From contig JAQGBZ010000434.1 of assembly GCA_034687125.1 (NCBI GenBank), positions 1-48,176 of the forward strand: a stretch of DNA of 48,176 nucleotides, written 5' to 3'. Below are positions 42,762-48,176 of the stretch, piece by piece. The position numbers and the translations under genes are program-made. The DNA is from Neelides folsomi. Lineage: Eukaryota > Arthropoda > Collembola > Neelipleona > Neelidae. Each line of letters opens with the position of its first letter. Position 1 is the first letter of the stretch. The notes under the pieces are model-generated. The model was not told the DNA's origin, ran no database searches, and saw nothing but the letters and a program-made list of their open reading frames with translations.

Positions 42762-43376
42762 GAATTCCGTGTTTTAAAAACCTTCTTTACCGATCATTTA
42801 TTTTTATACCTTTAATTTAAAAATATAAAAACTTTATCAAACCAGCTTTTTTGTCTTAAATTCGTTTTAAATAAATAAAAATATTTATAATAAGAAAAAT
42901 TGAAGAAATTAATTTTTGTAGATTTTAGGTTACCCCTTGTGTTCCTGAAGTGCAAAAAGTGCAAAAATGGTTTTTTTAAATGGTGAAAATAATTGAATAA
43001 AATTTTGACTCATATTTATTAATTTTATTGAACATAAAACCCCTTTGAAAGTGAATTAATAGTGACTTGAATGAACAATGAATATCCTCCATGAGATATA
43101 CACTTAAATGGAGTAAATCTCTATCTTAATACTGAATTTGTACTCGGTTCACAAATGAATCAATGAGGGAAGTTACTTGATGATGAGAAAAGTTGTCAAA
43201 GGTCCTTTTAAGTGTTAACAATCTTGTAGGGCTGAGATTGGACGCAGAGGGATTTTTCTTCTCCTCGGTCGCTCATCTTCATTTTGCTGTTCCGCCCACC
43301 AATGGGGACTTGAGATCCTCCTGAGGCTTCAATCAATTTAATTAAACAAACTGATGATCAAACACTTTGTATTGGA
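42762..43376. other. Tail-to-tail junction of PAPS synthase and receptor
   Basis: About 0.6 kb holding the receptor 3' UTR. TTTATT at 43015-43020 is AATAAA on the minus strand, 357 nt past the receptor stop. No other gene is seen. Confidence 0.5.
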
Positions 43377-46267
43377 TTACAATCGGTTTTCAATTCGCGT
43401 ACCATTGGTTCTATTAATTAAATTGTGAGTATCAGGAGATGAATTGATATTGATTAAAGTTTGACGTGTGTTTTCGCGCGGTTCGACCAACATCATTGTT
43501 GTCCCGATCCGGGTATCTGGCGTGTAATGGACAAATGGGCACCATCGGAAAACTTGCTGGAATCCTTTTCGGAATCTTTAAAAATTAACAATCAATTAAA
43601 AAGAAATATATATCAAATTAAGAAATTATTATAATTAGTCAAAAAAAATTACTATATAATTGAACAAAAATAAATAATAATTAATCAAAAATAATATTTA
43701 ATTATTTAAAAAATAATTAATATAAAATCGTTTAGTTTATGGCAGTTAAAATTTTTTAAGCCATACTTACGTACTACGGAAGCATCACAGGATATAAAAA
43801 AACAAAAACAAACATTTAACGCATTTAACTACACAATTTATAAAATGCTAAAGCGGAAATTTTGTATCAAATTTTGCTAGATAAAATTTGACAACTTTGA
43901 TTAATAAACAAAAATTAGTTTATTATGCAAAATAATAAATTCTTTGAATGAATTATTCGAAAAGAATCAAAAGGGGCGGAATTCTATCCAATGTAAAATC
44001 GGGAGGGAGACAAATAAAGCAGGGCATTAAAGCGTATCAAATTGTGTTGATTACAAACCTGGCGTTCATCCAGCAGTAAATGATCGGATTATACATACCT
44101 AGAACGAAAAGAATAAAGAATATGTGTGAGGTTGATTGAAGCTCGTAAATATCAAATGTGTATTTTCTAACGCGCGTTTTCAATCTGTTTTGTCAACTTT
44201 TTTCCTAATTGTGTTTTATCAACTATTTTGTACACGTGTTTTAATGTTTTTTTTATCAACGTAAGGTTCTTTTACTATTTGACATGGCGAGCCAATAGAT
44301 GCCCAAATACACTTCCTTGATTAAATGCTTCCTCGTCACATCTGGGAACATGAAGCCGATGATGAAGTAAAGGTGGAAGGGAAGCCAACAGAATGCAAAA
44401 ATAGACACAACCACCATCATCATTTTTACAACCTGCGAATAATTAAATTATTTTAATTTTAAAATTTAAAATCATTAAATCGCTTAAATTCAGAATTCTT
44501 AAAATTATTTTCATATAACACGAGCAAATATTTAAAATATTTAAAAAAAACAATTTAAAGCAATTTAAAATTTTTTTAGTAATAAGTTAATTTAATTATT
44601 AATTATTAAATTATTGAATTAATATTAGAAATCAAAAGTTTCCGTTATTCCATATGAGAAAATTAAAATTTAAGAAATCAATAAGTTTTTTGTAAATTAC
44701 AATTGGCGAGAAACAATTTAAATTAAGCTCTTTGTTCCACTTTGCCATTTTCCTGATTTCACAATGATTGTGAGTCCATTAGAAATCAATTGAAGAGCGA
44801 AACAGTGGAGATTTGATTCTTGTCAAAAAAGAGAAAAGAGGAGATCGTGATTTTACCCGCCGTTTTGATCTGATGTTTTCTGTCTGTCTGGCCGTATGCT
44901 CCCCAATTGATTGCGATCCCCAGAGCTCAATCCCGACTCGGGCATAAGTGAACCCCATGACGGCGATAGGAACGAAGTACGTGAAGACCATGAAAAACAC
45001 ATTGTACCTATTCAAACACATATAATGATCCAGAATATTAATACTCTTTCTGATACAATATTTAAACTGTCTACCATATACCATAAAACATATGGAACTA
45101 CTTAAATATATATGAACTTGTGTATAACATACTCTTAAGTGATGTATTGATAAAATATTAGACTTCTATAATTTTATAAGAATTTGTAAAATCTCTTACA
45201 TTTTGTATTTATAAAAAGTATTAAATATCTCTTTATAATAGAAAAAGATCATTTTTCAAAGAAGCCATTTTTTGTAAAATTGTGGGAGATTTAATATCCA
45301 AGAACCGAATATTAAATTTAATATTAATCACTCAATATTGAATTTAATACCTTATAAGTATAATTCTTATATCAATATTTTATATATTATGTATGAACAT
45401 TATTTTCATATTTTCATATAATCTTACTTATAAATATGGTAAGTATTAAGTATAGGAAAATAATTGTAAAAGATTATTAAGTGTATAGGATAAGTATAGG
45501 GATGAAAATATATATGATATGAAAATGTATAACTTGATATGAAATTTGTCCCATTTGATCTTTATATTTCTAAATTGGTGCTTGAGGGAGTAAAGAGAGA
45601 TGTTATGGAATATTATTGATAGTTTGGTCGGAGAAAGTGGAGATGCATTACACGGGTGGATGAGGGAGATTCATAAAAAGATAAAATCAACCACGAATTT
45701 CCTCCCATCATTCTCCTATTAAGAGATCCACAAAGGGGTCTTTAAGAACCAAAAACCATTCAGAGATTCTCCTTTGATTCCTCAAGGAGTTTCTCAACAA
45801 AACTCTCCACGTTTTCTCAATTCCTCTCCACTTCCCATCTCTCCACATTTTTTCAACTTTCTTCCCATTTATTTACTTATTATTTGAATTAGAAAATCCA
45901 TTTTATTGTCAAATATTAATTTTTAATTTAATGTTTAATTGATTATTTTATCAATATAATTAAAACGACCTAAAATTAATTTTTGATTTCAATAATAACC
46001 AAGAATATGCATAATGTCTAATTGTAAATATTTAAATGATTTTAAGTGACTTACAAGAACTCGGCTTGGGATTCATTTTGTGGTCCGTCGGGCCATTCCG
46101 CGTAACACCAAATTATTGAGCCGTCTTCATAAACCTTTTCAAAGGTCTCAAAGTAGATGAAATTCGGGAAGGAGAGAATTGTCCCACCGACCCAAATGCC
46201 TCCAGCGATTCCAAGAGTCAATCGCTTCCCCATCCTTGGCCTCAACGGGTACATGATGGCCATGTAT
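43377..46267 (-). CDS. TkR99D: Tachykinin-like peptide receptor (class A GPCR), C-terminal exons
   Basis: A plasma-membrane neuropeptide receptor, expected to bind tachykinin-related peptides and couple to Gq/Gs. Minus-strand exons in reading order are 46267-46055, 45007-44857, 44432-44276, 44098-44059 and 43575-43377, all GT-AG and in phase, giving about 252 aa to the stop. The first exon starts within the arginine of DRY and continues YMAIMYPLRPRMGKR. Then come helix 4, the second outer loop WCYAEWPDG, helix 5 ending TYARVGIELWGS, loop RQTENIRSKRR, helix 6 with CWLPFH, helix 7 with SMYNPIIYCW, and FRKGFQQVFRWCPF after it. The loop 3 sequence favours the 99D type over the 86C/natalisin receptor. 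The tail is short. Helices 1-3 and the start were not found up to the window edge and probably lie beyond it. Confidence 0.9.
45008..46054 (-). other. Receptor intron between helices 4 and 5
   Basis: 1.05 kb AT-rich intron with normal borders (donor GTAAGT, acceptor GAATAG). It contains long TATA/ATAT-rich tracts and a pyrimidine-rich stretch at about 45765-45865. No gene is seen. Confidence 0.7.
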
Positions 46268-47989
46268 CTGAAATTGTCCAAACACCCATCAAAAACTCAC
46301 TTTAACCATTCATTTTTAACAATGTGGACGCACTTCACTTTTGTTTACTCAACATGTCTTGGTGAATATAAATCCTATGTAATAAAGGTATTGTATCTTA
46401 TATACTATACTATTTATGTAATATACAGAAGTATTGTACAAATACATATTATAAGTACCATATATTTCATATTGTATAAATATACTGTATAGATTTGTAT
46501 TGTAAAGATGATGATTTTGCCCAGAAGTCCAGATATAACTTTGAATGTGTATATAAAAGGAAGTCGTTGTCGTTTGAGTCATTGGGAAATGTTTTAGGAA
46601 TCGTCATAAAAAGAAGATGAGGGCATTTTGGCTCTTGATGGGTCGGTTTGGTCCAAATACAAATAAAGTACAATCTGAAGGAACTTTCTTGACGTAAATC
46701 CTCTTGTACAAATTCTCCCCAACTTTTCACATCATGATCTTAATGTCTATTTTACTTACTTATTTCTCTCAATCTTCCCTTTTTCCCTATGTTTCTTGTC
46801 GTTATTTTTTTCCTACGTGACTTTGTTTCAATCTCATTTGATCAAAATCCTCATTTGGTTTCATTGTTATGATTAAATCTTAAGTAGAGCAAAAACAAAG
46901 GGCTATTACTTACAGAGTATTAACTCTCACTTGATTAAATACAATCAAGCTGATAATCCGCTTACGATAAACAACCAATAATTTTTCCAAAAATAAAAAA
47001 CCCATACAAATAACATTTACAAAAGATTTTTTTTTATACAAAAATGTTATTTTGGCCAAGTTTAGTTTCTTTTACAAAGTATTGGATTATTTTGGGTTGA
47101 TGGGAACTTTTTTCCTAGTGCTTTTTCGCATTATGATAAGAATTGAGTCAATTTCGCACGAGTCGCGTAATGGAGTTATTAAAGTTCCGTATCGAAGAAT
47201 GTCATGATTCCAAGTTCTTAGAAGAGTCATTACAGATAAATGAACACTTTTGAAGAATCGATAAATCTTTACAAATTTATTGCTCGTAAAATTACTCCTG
47301 GGCTTCTGAGCAATTGTCTAAATTTAACTTAACATCTGGACTTTTATAACAGGAGCGTTTAGTAATACATTTGATTCGGAATGTTTAAGTTAAAGTTTAG
47401 GTAGAAGTTAATTGGGCATTCCTGCACTTTTTTACATTACATCTATGGACAATATCTAACCAATTAGTATTTTGAATTCAATCTAGATGGCGAATATGTT
47501 CACTTTAGCAAAATCTTATTGGGGCATGTTGGTCTATGGGCTATCTCCAATACATTACCGGGGCGAAACTGCACTTTCTTACCTGACACCTACTGATAAA
47601 TTATTGTTACTAAAATGGTTCAATTGATCAATGAAATGAAACTGAACTTTTTATATTTTATTCGTCGTTTTGCTTGCGTTTTTTTCTGATCTTTAATTTT
47701 AAATTGCGTTCAATATATTAAGCATACATTAAATTATACTCTTTATTGATAAATCTTTAATAGTTCAATTAATTCTTGAGTTGCATGCTTATATTAATTT
47801 CCTTTTAAATTAACTGAATATTTATAAAAAGTTATTGTTATAAGAAAATATTTATTTTATTGTAACGAGTTTAAAATCTTTTATTTATTAGATTTTGTAA
47901 TAAAATTGAACGAGTATGTTATTAATATACGGAAAACTTTGTATCAGGTTCCTATAATATATTTAATACATATGTACCGTAAAAAATCG
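46268..47989. other. Receptor upstream intron; nothing recognised
   Basis: Likely the intron between the DRY-containing exon pair. I searched by eye for helices 1-3 of the receptor on the minus strand and found nothing. Several short minus-strand ORFs are Tyr/Ile/His-rich and look like AT-rich noise. Confidence 0.45.
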
Positions 47990-48090
47990 ATTAAGAGCCC
48001 CGGCTACTATTTAAATGTGAACCTCCGAGACCCGGCTATTAATCGAATCCAGGCTACTAATCGAATCCGGCTACTATTTCTAGTTGCAAT
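47990..48090. repeat. Short direct repeats, possible end of a second DNA transposon
   Basis: A GC-richer patch repeats a GGCTACTAATCGAATCC-type unit: CCGGCTACTATT (48000-48011), CCCGGCTATTAATCGAATCC (48031-48050), AGGCTACTAATCGAATCC (48051-48068) and GGCTACTATT (48069-48078). The GAATCCGGCTA core is shared with the end of the 12.6-kb MITE. This suggests the subterminal repeats of a related element that is degraded or cut by the window edge. Confidence 0.55.
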
Positions 48091-48176
48091 TTTAATGCAA
48101 AAGTGTGATTATATTTTATCAATTCAATGTAAAGTAAAATCAAGAATTACACTTTTTAATGACATTTGAGATTAAG

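Noticed and set aside
46349..46730. Minus-strand ORFs that might be upstream receptor exons
   Set aside because: Translations are Tyr/Ile/His-rich and show none of the helix 1-3 motifs expected for a tachykinin receptor.

Overview
The window is eukaryotic nuclear DNA: AT-rich, with intron-split genes using GT-AG borders, TATA/initiator-like promoters and AATAAA signals. The proteins read like arthropod ones. The peptide receptor resembles insect tachykinin receptor 99D and the PAPS synthase closely resembles insect copies. I infer a pancrustacean arthropod, possibly a hexapod such as a springtail; the species cannot be fixed from the sequence.

Five protein-coding genes could be rebuilt exon by exon with consistent reading phase: (1) an acyl-CoA delta-9 desaturase, + strand, coding 2684-4490, 5 exons, 381 aa; (2) an SLC22-type organic cation transporter, + strand, 6382-11380, 15 exons, 873 aa, with an unusually large Thr/Ser-rich extracellular loop and one GC-AG intron; (3) a FAM13-family coiled-coil protein without a RhoGAP domain, + strand, 24586-33131, 8 coding exons, 670 aa; (4) a bifunctional PAPS synthase, + strand, 37210-42514, 12 exons, 617 aa, behind a clear TATA box; (5) a tachykinin-like GPCR, - strand, 43377-46267, the last five coding exons (from the DRY arginine to the stop), with the first exons outside the window or not recognised.

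Layout: 0-4.5 kb desaturase with a candidate promoter and leader exon; 4.5-6.4 kb spacer; 6.4-11.4 kb transporter; 11.4-24.1 kb long spacer with a 504-bp terminal-inverted-repeat element (MITE, TA duplication), a short tandem repeat, a foldback hairpin and possible distant leader exons for FAM13; 24.2-33.1 kb FAM13 with a 3.7-kb first coding intron; 33.1-37.1 kb spacer with a 16-C run and an unexplained ORF cluster; 37.1-42.8 kb PAPS synthase; 42.8-43.4 kb tail-to-tail junction; 43.4-46.3 kb receptor exons; 46.3-48.2 kb receptor intron or upstream DNA ending in a second repeat.

The genes do not form an evident pathway. Lipid desaturation, solute transport, sulfate activation and neuropeptide signalling simply sit next to each other, as is normal in an animal genome. 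I found no CRISPR array, no confident tRNA or rRNA, no transposase gene and no clear novel multi-gene system. The most unusual features are the mucin-like loop in the transporter and the non-autonomous DNA transposons.
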